Positions 48,249-60,409 of a stretch of DNA of 64,000 bases are shown here, one piece after another. Position 1 is the stretch's first letter. Each line of letters begins with the position of its first letter. The translations under genes and the position numbers were made by a program. The notes beneath the pieces are model-generated. The model was not told the origin of the DNA. It saw nothing but the letters and a program-made list of their open reading frames with translations, and did not search any database. The stretch comes from Mesotaenium endlicherianum (lineage: Eukaryota > Streptophyta > Zygnematophyceae > Zygnematales > Mesotaeniaceae): NCBI GenBank assembly GCA_009602735.1, contig WELA01003469.1, forward strand, positions 325,311 through 389,310, written 5' to 3'.

Positions 48249-49741
48249 GTCTTATCAACGTTGTATCAAAAAAGAATACGTAGTATATATATGTAACTCA
48301 TTTAAATTTGTTTAAATATCTCGTTTTAAGTAACTTGTGACATGTGAAGTTGAGGTGGTTTTATGTTGTTTCACCGTACACACGCTTTTACTTCCATAGT
48401 AGAGGGTATGTTAGTTCGTTCAATTGCATATTTTGTGAGGATTGCATTCTTGCTAGATAAGAGTATTCACTTGTAAGTTGGGTTGTTGGTCAACTTTGTG
48501 CTTATTGAATGTGAACGATGGAGAAGGTACATATGCAACCCTTTTGGCTAATGTTTCGAGCCTTTACGACATTCTCGTATCAAGGGAGCAGTGTTCAAAA
48601 GCTAATATCACTTTTGGATTGAGCATTGCGTTAATCCACATATCAGGGGTTTTGTTTGGTGATATTGGGCTATTTTCACTTCGAGAGGTGACACAGCTTA
48701 GCCTTTTCTACTTCTCCACATGATCCTCAAATTCTAGATTAATGACACATCGTGTTTGCATGTTCACGGGTCTCTATGTAAAACGGTTGTGAGCTATGGT
48801 TGTGTGTTATGAAGCTAGGAAAAACTTGTGCTCATCTCTCTGTCCTTTCTCATCCTCGCAAAAAGCTCGTTCAGAATCTAAAGGTAATGTATACTTATGA
48901 AACGAACCTCAACACGAATCCATCAGAACTGAAGAAATGGTGATCTTTCACTAATATTACAGACCTCGCCTCGTAAAGACCTCGCCGTGTATATTGTACA
49001 TTCCATGTTATAAAGAGGGAAAAGATTCAAAAAACAATCATGCCAGCTGAGCATTGTACCCCGTGAGTGTGGATACGCTCGGTGCGCTCGGCCACGCTCG
49101 GCAACCTGACTTTGTGAAGAGTCATTCATGGCTTGCCAAGTGTACACACGCCTAAGGAAGTGACATCGTCCCAATAGTTTCATCCAGGCTCGTTTGTGTA
49201 CTGGAGGCAACTGGAGGCAACTGGAGGTGACTGGAGGTGACTGCAGAGTCAACCGAGGCTGGTTGAGGCCAATTGGGGCATATTGAGGAGCATTGAGGCC
49301 CTTTTGCTCGTGTTCAAGTGTGCTGCTTCCGGGTGCTCCCAGTATAGCGAACCTCTTCCTGACAAGTGGACAGCTTCACTATGACTGGGAGCTTGCTCTG
49401 AGCTTCTGTGTGGCATGTGCTTCCAGGAGATGATTAGCCCGCACATGCGCCTTCAACAATGAGGCTCCAGCAGGCTCCAGAGTCCAAAGGCCCCCAGCAG
49501 ACCAAGGTCTTTGTTCGTCATGCTGGAACGTTGCTGTTCATAAAATCAGCATAAGCTTCTCCTTAATCTACTTGAGAAGGAAGTGGTGCCTTTGTCGGCA
49601 ACAGAAACTAACTTCTAGAATTATTACGCAGCAAGACTTACAACTCGATAACTCATTAAAAGCAAAGTGGAATTATACTAACTTTTAGTGAATAAGGGTG
49701 TATAGGCGATTATATATTTTCTTGCTTTTCCACTTCACAGA
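48249..49741. other. intergenic tract between GLYI and the LEA-like gene
   Basis: No gene is recognised. A 10-bp minisatellite lies at 49201-49243. The last bases before the LEA-like ATG (TTTTCTTGCTTTTCCACTTCACAG) look like a pyrimidine tract plus 3' splice site, so a 5' UTR intron may end at 49740. Confidence 0.45.
49201..49243. repeat. 10-bp minisatellite (CTGGAGGCAA/CTGGAGGTGA)
   Basis: Four tandem 10-bp units start at 49201, two of each variant, followed by a partial fifth. Confidence 0.9.
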
Positions 49742-51523
49742 ATGTATCAGGCTTTGAGGCATTTTGGCAGAGGTGTGAGGCTTCTGGAAGGCCATGGCGC
49801 ACTCACAAAGAGTGCTACCGCTAACCTCGAGGGCTGTACTGGCGTGCCTCGAGCAGGGCAGTTAGTTTTCTACAACACCAGCGCTGATAAGGTAAGAATG
49901 GATTGTAAACGACGAGTAGCTTATTTCATGTCGTCTTTGAGTAACCGCATGTAGGAGCGTGGACCTGCCATTGATGAAGAAGGCGCTCAGTAGTATGCAA
50001 TTCTATGTCTACAATTTCCTTTTATTTCTTCTTTGTTGAATTTTTTTCATATATATATTAAGGGTTTGTCATTCTTTTTTTTTAGGCAGTAGATTGGAAA
50101 AGCTAGGATGAACTAGTACTGCAGGTTTATCATGGAAAAGAAACATATCAGATCTCCATTTTTCAATGGACTAACAAACGAGATATGTAGTCGTGTTTCG
50201 AACATGTTGGCTCATGTACATACCACATTTGCATGCATGGGAGCAACTGTTTACATTTCTGCCCAATATGTATGTCCCTAATATCAGATCCTTATGGCAG
50301 GCAAAAGATGAGATGAAACAGCAGGACAAACCGGATTTAGGGACAACTGTACAACGAGGAGCAGCAGAACAAAAAGCTGGTGCGGCAGAAGAAGCTGGTT
50401 ATGAGCGAGCTCGTGAAAGGGGAGCCAGTGTCAACGAAGTGAGATTCCTTTGTATCAAGCCCACCTTGTCAATGTGTACCAGTTTCTACTTGGTAGTAGC
50501 TTTTGTCACGACGCAGTTGTTCGTATGTACTTTTGCCCTGTACCTGCTTTGTTTTAGTCAAGTAGGTTCAGTTGAGTAAATTCAAGTTGAAGCTTATGCC
50601 CGCCCCTTGAATAGTTCATGTTATGATCTTTGCATACATCTAGATTCCTGATATGTGGATCATGAGTGTGGCAGACGGAGGGAATGGAGAGTCTAAACAA
50701 GATGGGGAAGATGGTGGGTGACGTTGCCAGTGGCGTGGCTCAGTTCACTCGTAAGACAGTCGCTATGGCTGGTGAGGTGGCTGGCAGAGCGACTGAGACT
50801 GTCAAGGGGCTGAGTGGCATGGGTGATGACACTCTTCACGGCGATAAGCCAGCCAACAGTGATGCGCCCAAACATCATGAATCCAGTAGCGCTGCTAGTA
50901 CACCCTCAATGAGCGCTGGTGACGATAAGAAGGCTAAAGATACAGCATATGTTAACCAATTTGCTGGAGCTCCGACCCTCAAGCAGGCAGAGGAGGATGT
51001 CGGTTCTGCTGATGCTGTTGCAGGTAATGCAAACTACTCTGCAGACAAGGGGAAGGAGAAGGTTAAAATTGGCGGATCATCTGACCCGCTGAAGGGCAGC
51101 AGAAGCATAGGGACTGTTGCAGGTGCTCGTTTGAGGAAGGCAGGAGTTCATTCTACTGTTAGGTCTGCTGCTCCGGGTTCCCGATGGTTCGCCTCAGGGT
51201 CAGGCCAAGATGCGGAAGGAACTAACCAGCCATATGCCAGTCCTGCGGCGCCTGCCCCTAGCGCAAATCAAGGTGGCTTGGACTACAGTGGGGGTGCTGC
51301 GGCAGGCAATGAAAATCGCTCTGCATTTGACGGGGGAGAGGAGGTCAAGCAAGGAGCAAACGGTGGGAAGCAAGATGATAAAGAGCCTCTGACTTATGGC
51401 GGTGGCAAAGATAGGGGAGGGTCCTCAACACTGGCTGGGCCGAGTAGCGATGAAGATGATAAGGGTGGTAATGCCAACCAAGAGCTACCTCCAATGCCTG
51501 AGGCAGCAGGACCGTCGTCTTAA
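49742..51523 (+). CDS. LEA-like hydrophilic protein, possibly mitochondrial (3 exons)
   Basis: Exons 49742-49891, 50301-50438 and 50675-51523 join in phase 0 and give 378 residues. The first 30 or so (MYQALRHFGRGVRLLEGHGALTK) contain spaced Arg/Lys and hydrophobic residues with few acids, as in a mitochondrial presequence. The middle (AKDEMKQQDKPDLG...QRGAAEQKAGAAEEAGYERARERG, then SGVAQFTRKTVAMAGEVAGRATETVKGL) resembles the Ala/Lys/Glu 11-mer helices of group 3 late embryogenesis abundant proteins. The last 230 residues are low-complexity, rich in Gly, Ser, Asp and Lys, with no Cys, and should be disordered. Such proteins protect membranes and enzymes during drying or cold; that role is inferred from composition. 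A pyrimidine-rich CAG just before the ATG suggests a spliced 5' leader. Confidence 0.75.
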
Positions 51524-53609
51524 ACGAATAGAAATACATCTACTGCTTCTGATCACAGGAGCATCACATTGGAGGTAGTGGATAATAAGAGGAATATTCA
51601 AATTTTGATGTCCACAAGGACTGGATATGCATATTTTGCTCCTGACAATGAGATCTCACTTCATTTCTGCCGGAGGTCAAGTATGAGGATGCCTGTGGTA
51701 GGTGTTTGTGCCAGTCAAATATCAGTGTTGCCAGTGTACCACACTTTCGTGGTTCCTTTGGGAGATGTAGAGCTTTATGCATTCACAATCAGAAGTGATG
51801 CAGCATGCAGCTGATACAGTTTATTCTTTGGATTTCCCTCTTATCGCTTTTGAACATTTTTGCACTGTATAGCATGTGGCCCGTGCACGTATAAGGTGCA
51901 CAGCTTTGTGTCTAGGTACAATACTTGCAGTTAGATAGGGTCAGTACTTGAAATCGTACATATCCCTGTTGTATCACTTTTTCGATGAAAACCTTCAAGC
52001 TCCACAGCACCGAGGAAAAGTGCATAACATAATAGAGCTTTTCAGATGAAAATTCAAAGAGTACTCATTGCAAGAGTGTTTGGTATACTTAAAACGTCTC
52101 TACCACTGTAATTACAGATAGTCTCTACCAGCACAATTACCATCCACTATCATACAGATGCCAATTTCACACAAAGTTTGGAGTGAATGAAGACGAGTAA
52201 CAAATCTTATTAAATGTCACATGACATCAAAAACTCTGTATGTATACAGTCAATAGCATGCGCAAATTGAAGGTTTGCGACATGCAAACCAAAGATTGAC
52301 AAGGTGTGAAATTTGCCGATACTCGATCCACCTATACCCCTCTGTGCTTCCTCCTGCAACGCGACATTCATGCAGCAGGAAGTAAGCTGCTCCACTTACC
52401 CACCCACCCACTGTTATAAACCCCCGCACATTGGAGTTGCAAGGGATCGGGCACGAGCCTCATCCTTGTACCAACTTGAGGAGAGACCACAGGGTGATAG
52501 AACAGCACAATTGGACCTGACCAAAAAACTACCCGCTGCCTAAGGCACTTGGATTTTCTGCATAAGACGTATGAACGACCACCTGCCTCTATACCCTGCG
52601 AGTAACAGCCATGCGCAGTAGTGTTGTTTTCTCTTATGTGGTACTCTAATGTCAATTGGCAGTAACCTGCAGAGACTACCCGGCGAACAACTCCAACACA
52701 GCATTAGCATGATAATGGCTTTTGCAAGGAGTCGCATCCTTGTCCGATTGCACTATGAGTGGCACAGTCGTTGAGCAAGCGTTTCTCAAAAGATTGAGAA
52801 GAGTTTTCTTAACATAGTCAGGTCGATATCAACTCTGGCAAATATAAGCTTCACTGAGAGGATTCCACAAAAACGCACCACACGCATCCTACCATATTAC
52901 TACTACTATTATTTCAATCATCACCTCTTCGTTCAAGATCACGCAATTTGAACACAAATTGTCAAATCCACCATTTTGTCTGCTGGCATACACGATTTTT
53001 CCAATGATCAGATTCTTTTCATGTCACAACAACTTAGTTACACAATTGCTCTAATTGATTGATGGTGGTACTGCTGCCCACCTGATGCCACAAAGACGTT
53101 CCAAGCAATATGGTAGGACGTACCAAGATAGTACAACTTGAAACCATCATATTTACAATAATAAGTGAGCATGTATTGTCAGCATTCCTCTCTAGCAACC
53201 AGCAGGGTCACCAGGGGATTATGCGGTGTACCCCATCAGCCATAGGCTGAAGAAAAAGTGTATCAAATGATAATAAAAGAAATGGATCTCTTTCATCGAA
53301 TCTAAGAACACGAGAGCTTTCCCTGCTGCTTGACTGGCTGCAAGGTTCTGATGAATACAAGTTGTGAGAAACTATCTTCAACGGAGGTAGGCTTTGTCGG
53401 ACCTACCTAGTAACCTACTTGTATCCTGAGCACCTAATGAAACAGAGCCACAAATCCCCCTCCATGTCCAACTCAAGTCACCCATTCACACCTACCTCAG
53501 ACCCTACCATTTAAATGAAGGGCGCTTGAAGTCCAAATGCAACTGCTACACAAGAGACAGGGAGGGTTTCTATGCAGAAGCACCTCTGAGAGGGCTCGAA
53601 CGGTGCTTC
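51524..53609. other. intergenic tract, convergent 3' flanks
   Basis: This is the space between the stop of the LEA-like gene (+) and the stop of the granulin protease (-), holding both 3' flanks. No frame resembles a known protein and no repeat was recognised. Confidence 0.5.
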
Positions 53610-56434
53610 TTAAAATGTTGCCACGTTCTCCTCAACCTCATTGTCAGTGTCTGAGACAAGTCCTGCCTTGCGTCCCAACGAGCGTGCAACACCAGACCAG
53701 TCGAACTTGGCAGGAGTGCGCGACATCATCTCAACACCATTCATTTCCCCAGCACCCTGCCAAAGACAACCAGTCACATCACTCACATGTCACCATGGTG
53801 CACCTGATAAAGCTGGGCACATTAAACGGAGATGTTCTTCATCCTAAACTTGGGGTCCTCACACTTTCTGAGCTCCCCAAGCTGCTGTCACATTTATCGA
53901 GAAGATGACTATTTTGTAGTATCAACCTACCTTCAAGATACAGAAAAGCCAACTTGATCCACCCCACATGCCTCCTAAACAACACCCACACCACCAGACA
54001 TACACCTTGGCCAGACCCGTGATACAATGGTCCACTGCACCTTTTCAGATGCTCAAACTCAACCGCCAAACAGCTTTAGGAAAGAAAAACCCCTGGTCCC
54101 ACCAATGGACCTCTCAATACTCCTGGTCGAATCCAGGCAGTCGAAAAATTAAATACCTTCATAGCTGAATATAAAAAGTGTCGAGTGACCAGCACTTTAG
54201 GCCAGTACCAGAAACAAATAATCTACAACACTTTCCCAGCTAAGAGGGGTCCATATGGATGCTTACCCTCAGACATAAGCCGGCTCCCAGGTTGCAGACA
54301 GGGTAGTCATGTGGGCAGCAGTGCTTATGGTCACTGCAGCATGTGGCACTATCCATGGGGCAGCATCCCCATGACAGACAAAACTTGCCAATTGGCAGTG
54401 CACAGCAGCACGTAGTCCCGTGCTCGCACTGATGAGTAGCATCACACACCTCCGCGGCCGGGGGTGGTGTAGGGGGGCGAGGTGGGCTAGGGGGGGGATT
54501 AGGGCTACTCTTTAACGGGTATGAAGCCTGCATGGTGATTCCACAAGTGCCCTCCTTGGCATCAATGTTACGTTTCAGGCGAATATACCCCTTCTCTCCC
54601 CAGATGGCACCCCAGGAGTTCTTAACAATCCAATAATCCACACCGTTCTCTGTGCCATATCCGACTGCTAGCACACCATGATCAAGGTCTGTACCACATT
54701 CTTCGTCCATGATGCCCTGTGCACACAAACAATGTAACAAAATAGAGGAGAAACTTCTGGTAAATTCATGCCCTATATGCAAATGAAAGAGACACAGGCT
54801 GCAGTGGCTAAGGCACCAGATGGAGCAGGGTGATTGTTATTTCAATACCAACATGATGCATCCTAATATGCTTGATCATACAAGGGGTCAGATCACACGG
54901 TGCTCACACACTAACATTAAGTGGAGTATAAGTTACTGAGTGTGAAACTAGCCGCCAACTATGTCTGCATATTTTAGAAAGCCACAACTACTCCTGCACA
55001 TTCCACATTCCGCACAATCATAGCTTACCGAAGAGTAGAACTGAAAGCCACGCTCATCGGCTTCAACAGCGACTGAAACTGGCTGCACAGACACGGCCTT
55101 TTTCAAGGTCTCCTCATCACCAGCGGGGACGTCCTCATAGGAATCAATTGTCACTACCTTTGTGTTTTCCTGCACAAAAGCAACACTAAAACCTTATACT
55201 ACCACTACAGCAATGATTGTCATCCATACAGTGAGAAAAACAAGGTGGTCTAAAACAGGCAAATTCGAGCTAGAATTAGTAGCCTTGAAACTAGCCAGCT
55301 CTACATGACATGGGTGCCTAAACTGCAGCATATCCAAGAAACTCACTCTAGATACATCACACTGGCCATTAAGACCAGTGTAAGGATAATCTTCCTCAGT
55401 ATCAATACCACCATTTTCGATAATAAATTCGAAGGCATAGTCCATGAGACCACCGCTGCAGCCCAAGTCCTGAGCCTTGTCACAATCAACAAGTTCCTGC
55501 TCGGATACGGAGACAAGCTCTCCAGTAACAATAGCATTCACGCCCTCAACAGCTCCAGTCGTTGAGAATGCCCAGCAACTACCTGCGAAATTGACAACAA
55601 AATAATAGTGGTGACATATCCTCCTGGCCAAAACTAGTGCAGGCTCCCCGGGGAAGGCACACATACAGAGATGGAAACTCAAAGTAGGAGTGGACAGAAA
55701 AGTTCCCATTCCTTGATGATACTTTCCACCTCTCAGAAGCAACTAGCAACAGATAAAGCAGGAACAAATCAGCAGCGAATAAGTTACGAGCGCCCTACAA
55801 TGAGCAACTTACACGAAAGGAACAGCATGATAAGAGAAGATACTAAATTGGAAGTTAATAAGCCTGTAGTACTTGGAAAACAGATCCAGCTACATGAGTC
55901 AAGCTCATTCGCATATATGCCATCAGAAGGATCTGATCACAAAACACAAGTGATGAGAAACAAGGAAAACCAGCTTGCACGCTCACCACACTGTCCCTGA
56001 TTCTTCACTGGAGTGACAGCGCCCTTGAGCCTCCAGTCAACTGCATCTTCTGCAGAAACATTAGCGTGGCTGAAAACGCCAGTCCCCTTCAGACGATTCT
56101 CCTGGAGGGATTCGTCAAGCTTAAGCCCCAGATACGTGGACTTGAACTCATCATGTGTAAGATGAGCAAAGGCATTCACTGCCAAAGTGTAGCTCTTCCC
56201 CTTTTGATTGTGCGCGTGTACAAACTCAACGTTGTCCTTGAACACGGCAAAACGGGACTCCTTCTCGACTATAGAGAAGATCAGCCCGTGCTTTGATAGC
56301 CATGACTCATATAATGACTTTAAGCTGACGTCGTTCAGAAGGTCGTTCGGCGAGTACCCAAGGTCTCCTGTTGCAAGTATGGTCGAAGACAAAGTGAGCA
56401 CAAGGCCCAAAAAGGCAAAGTGCCTAAACGCCAT
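53610..56434 (-). CDS. RD21: RD21-type papain-family cysteine protease with granulin domain (5 exons)
   Basis: Exons in transcription order: 56434-55987, 55582-55347, 55169-55029, 54716-54267, 53756-53610. GT-AG sites and phases agree, giving 473 residues. Layout: signal peptide (1-21), inhibitor prodomain with the spaced ERFNIN pattern (Glu57, Arg61, Phe65, Asn68, Val72, Asn76), peptidase C1A from about 131 with oxyanion Gln146 and catalytic Cys152 (GQCGSCWAFS), His288 ([11 protein letters not shown]) and Asn308 (VKNSWG). A Pro-rich linker (about 347-361) and a Cys-rich granulin domain (about 366-424, CCCALP...[11 protein letters not shown]...HCCP) follow. The tail ([13 protein letters not shown]) matches the RTPA segment of RD21 proteins. 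It is a vacuolar/lysosomal-route protease known from plants in senescence and stress. The start is the Met opening the signal peptide; an in-frame ATG at 56482 would precede it. Confidence 0.94.
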
Positions 56435-57858
56435 GGCGGATGCTGATGGGCAGCTCCACTGACGCTCTTCAATGCTCTTCAATGCTCTTCAAAGCTCTTC
56501 AACGACCTCTCTGACAAAAAGTGTCGAGAACCGCGATGATATGGGAAGCTGTGCGAAGCAGCAGGAACAAGCGGGAAGCAGGAAAGGACTGACGCACAGG
56601 CGAAAGTACAAGAGCTAGCACGGGGGAACAGCAACCGCTATAGCTAGTGGCTCGTAGTATCGAGGTGGATCAGTCGCAGCCACGTCAAGTTTATCGATTG
56701 TTACCTAATCGCTACAAATACAATGAATCCAGCGACAACACCAGGGGCTAAGGGCGGAATTAGACAGCAGGAACGAGTACAAATTCGTATAAACAATGAA
56801 TAAACGGAATAATGCAGAAAGTGCAACCGCAAATCAATTTATAATCTATATCTTGATGCAAAAACACTGGGAATCAATTGACGTGAGGGAAGCAGTCCTC
56901 TCTTCCACCCCCCCGCTTGGCTCGGTAACGTGAGAGCCAAGAAATGGCCACCTACGAAACGGCAGTATACTACTTGCAACGACGAGATGACTTCCGATCG
57001 ACGAACAACTCAATATTTAATTACTCTTTTGTTGAAGATCGCGTTCAAAATGCGCCTCGAGACTCCTGGATGACCTGGGATGACCTGTTTCGTTGCCCAA
57101 ATTGCAAATTTCCAGGGCACTCCCCTAGGAAGCAGAGTCGTCAACTTTATGCATTCTACCGTCGATTTTTCTGCGATGGTTGGCCGACGGTTGGACTCTA
57201 GAGCAGATTAACATTTTTAAAGTCGATCTCGTGACCGGAAATCATACACGTCACGCTGCTGTACATGCTTCCGTTGGAATCCGTCACCCATTATATGCTT
57301 TGACCTACTTTGACCGCAGTATTGGCACGTCACTTTCAGCAACTTTCAGCGTTGTCTATGCCAGTCAGGCCAGCTTAGGGCCAGTTTACAGTGGCCACAG
57401 GCACTCAATTGATCAACGCGAATGGCGGAATTGAAAATTACGAGATCGACGCGACGAAGACAAAATAGACGACCAAGTTTCAAACAGCTAAACAAAAAAG
57501 TGTTGACAGTGCACAGGCACAGAATTGATTGAGGGAAATGGTACAATCCCCTCCACATAATGTCGCGTTTCGTCTCCGCGTCATTTCGGGGCTCGGTCAG
57601 ACTTCAGAAAGCATAATTTTAACATCGTGCATCGTTCATCTTGCTTTTAAAATTTGACCTTTGGGTGCCGAAACCTCACATCCTCACCAGCCGCGAACAT
57701 AACTTTTAACATAAACCATAGCCTTCTGAATGTAGTAGCAATTATTGTATTGGCAGCTCCCAACTAGCGAAGGAGGGGTAACACAATATACACATGTACC
57801 GTTCCACAACAGCGCATTAAATATCCCAGGTAAGAGAGAGTTAGCTAGCTTTTTTGCG

Positions 57859-57958
57859 TGCTTACAGCCCCATGACCCGTTTGGTTAGTGGCCTTGTGCA
57901 TGATCCTGCTTGCCTACAGCCCTATGACCCGTGTGGTTAGTGGCCTTGTGCATGATCC
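57859..57958. repeat. tandem duplication of a 48-bp unit
   Basis: 57859-57906 and 57911-57958 agree at 45 of 48 positions, separated by TGCT. The core is ATGACCCGT..GGTTAGTGGCC. Confidence 0.9.
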
Positions 57959-58405
57959 AAATTAAAATCGGTAGCAAAAAAAAGAAAGTACTCCTTGGGT
58001 ACATCCTCATTTGATTCCCCTACCTAATACCGACAGTCCTTGTCGACCGAGTGGTCGTCGAGGAGGGGTCATTCAAGGGGTCAAACACATTCCATAATTT
58101 CAATCCTGCTCGAGAGCAGAATTGAAAACACGAGGTCAATAAATTGAAACCAGAAAGTTTAATCAAATTCTTCACAAACTTCAGTCAACCGCGTCGCGCC
58201 TCGACACCACTGTAAACACCAGTTTCATCGCGCTAAATTTTAAAATGTACTTCAAGGTACAGCGAAGTACTTTTCAATCAATCAACTTGGCATCGATTTG
58301 GCCACTGCAAACTGGCCCCTACAGAAGTCATTTTGAGATTCAATTCAATTTGGGTGTATGGGGTAGTACCTTGGTACACAAATTATTTAACCGTGAAAAT
58401 CAAAG

Positions 58406-58436
58406 ATTTGAAACATGTCGCAGACATGTTTCAAAT
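58406..58436. repeat. 14-bp perfect hairpin with 3-nt loop
   Basis: ATTTGAAACATGTC pairs with GACATGTTTCAAAT across loop GCA. An outer CGTGAAA (58392) pairs with TTTCACG (58436-58442), extending the stem after an internal bulge. Confidence 0.85.
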
Positions 58437-59055
58437 TTCACGACTACCATCTGTTTGACGGCGCCACTCGCGCTGCACAAGTCACGGCCGCCAAGGTACG
58501 GAAGGTCAACACTGAATCACCGACCAAAAGACAGATTTCACCACAGTCAGCGGCATAAATCAAAGTCTAAGTCACTGAAAAGAGTGATTGTGACGAGTCT
58601 AATTGACACTCAGCAATGGGTGGGGTTTTGACAGACAAGTCAACTGAACAGCTAATTGCTTGGGACCAGCGATGGTCCATACCAGCAGATGCCAGTAAGG
58701 CGACACTGACTGGGTAGCCAACCTGACAATGCCACGTCAGGGAAACTGCAAGGGGCTGTGTGCCACCTCGGCTAGGACCCTTGGGGGACAGCCACAACTT
58801 AGGCATCCACCTCGAGCGTCACAAGCCACAGGCCACATCAGTGTGACCGCTGACCGAGAAGCCGAGCAATCACGCGCGATAGTCACGAGGCGTGCATGCA
58901 TGCTAAGTGTACTAAGTTAGATATTGAGCAAGGACGGCATGCAAACTCAACGCTGTGCCTAAGCGTTGGCATTCCTAAGAGAGGATAACATGCATGGTAC
59001 CTGGGAAAAGCACGAGCCTTGCACTATAGTGAAACAGATAGATAAAGTACTTAAT

Positions 59056-59774
59056 TGTAATGAATCAGTCTATTGGTAGATATAATATTTATTTAAATAT
59101 AACAGTTAAATAAGCTCAGCCAGCTGAACTCTAGTTAATAATCAGTCTGCTGGACTTTATATTTAATGTCATTTTAATGACTCAGCCGAAAGCAGCAGCC
59201 TGAAGTCAGCTTAAGTCAGCTTGCTGACACATTCTTTGACAGCCAGCAGACTTCCGTACTCGGTAGCAGCGAACTGCCTCGATATGCATCTAAGTGTGGT
59301 ATGCTAGATGAATGGCCAGGTGACATCCGTATGATGGATGGCGATTCGGGATGATGGGAGATGGCGGTGGATTTGGTTAACCGAGGTCCTACCAACGTGG
59401 TTAACTCCCGGGTAGGCGGTGCCATCGCACTGGCCGTTGAACAGCAAACTCATTTCATGTACATATGCTAGGCATTGCTCTCGAGTTCGGCATTTGAAAA
59501 CGAGGCCAACTCTCTTGTATAGCTTACGGAGAGAGAGCTGAATCCAAGGCGAGAAGCCATTGATACGCACTGTCTTCAAACCTTGCTTATGTATGAGTTT
59601 ACTAAGTGCATTATTGATGCTAGTTTACTCGCATTTGATTTACATGTATTGTTCGCTGCTAGTGTGTTGTCCTTTTGCCGTTTAACCAGTTAACAAAAAA
59701 TCCATAAAGATTACTTGCTGATATAAAGATCTTTATTAATTGTTATCGCCTATTTGGTAAGTCGATTCATTTCA
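59056..59774 (+). repeat. element D 5' LTR
   Basis: This is the reverse complement of the same LTR family as in B and C, and is complete at both ends. Confidence 0.9.
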
Positions 59775-59808
59775 GTGGTATTGGAGCAATTATCACAGTC
59801 TTCTTCGT

Positions 59809-60409
59809 ATGGTAAGGACAAGGTCTCAAACTAGCAACTCCCGAGACATGGAGAACCAGGATAACGAGAATGTCAAAAACCAGGCGGAAAGCCATGTAGC
59901 GGGAAGCCGTACCTATTCTGAAGCAGTGGCAGATACTGCAGCTAGAGAGGCTGCAGATGAGGCAGCTGCTATTGTCGCAGTTGCAGCACAGCAAGCTGAG
60001 GAGAAGAGAGCCAGATTAGAAGCTGAACAATTAGCAAAGGCCGCTGAAGATACAGAAAGGAGGGAAGGACAGCCAGCTGACGAGCGCACTGTTGAAGAAC
60101 TTATGGCATCAAGGGCCAATGTTCTGAATCCACCTCCTGCTGTACAACTCAATGTACCCCTAGGTCAAATAGGTGACCGGCTGAATGCGGCAGGAATTGC
60201 TGCTGCAGGAGCGAGAGGGATTGTTGAGGACACTACTCAGCGAGCAGATGCCACTGTTGCTGCTGCATTTGCTAGACTCCCACCCCAGAGTGTAGACTTG
60301 GGAGCATTGTTCGTTCAAATGCAGTCGCAAATGGCGACCATGTATCAGTCCCAACAGGAGGACAAAAGAATCATAATGTCTCTACTGCGGGACAAAGACC
60401 AACTGGGGT
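59809..60409 (+). pseudogene. element D gag, N-terminal part
   Basis: It begins [20 protein letters not shown] and follows the element B gag closely for about 200 residues to the DKDQLG segment, where the element is cut off. Fossil fragment. Confidence 0.88.

Larger units (their letters stand above)
56435..59055. other. intergenic tract upstream of the protease gene
   Basis: It holds the promoter side of the minus-strand protease, with four repeated AATGCTCTTC-like words at 56462-56500, just upstream of the ATG. A 48-bp tandem duplication (57859-57958) and a 14-bp-stem hairpin (58406-58436) are listed separately. No frame is recognisable as a gene. Confidence 0.5.
59056..60409 (+). mobile_element. 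element D, partial plus-strand copy of the B/C family
   Basis: It consists of a 719-bp LTR (59056-59774, TGTAATGAATC...GATTCATTTCA), the primer site TGGTATTGGAGC (59776-59787) and the N-terminal part of gag. Similarity to the family ends abruptly at about 60409, where minus-strand element E sequence begins. Only the 5' portion is present, so it is a broken copy. Its gag piece is very similar to element B, so it is not ancient. Confidence 0.88.

Noticed and set aside
56944-57201. 85-codon frame with a CPNCKFPGHSP segment
   Set aside because: The Cys/His spacing is not a CCHC knuckle, and no neighbouring retroelement sequence supports a gag.
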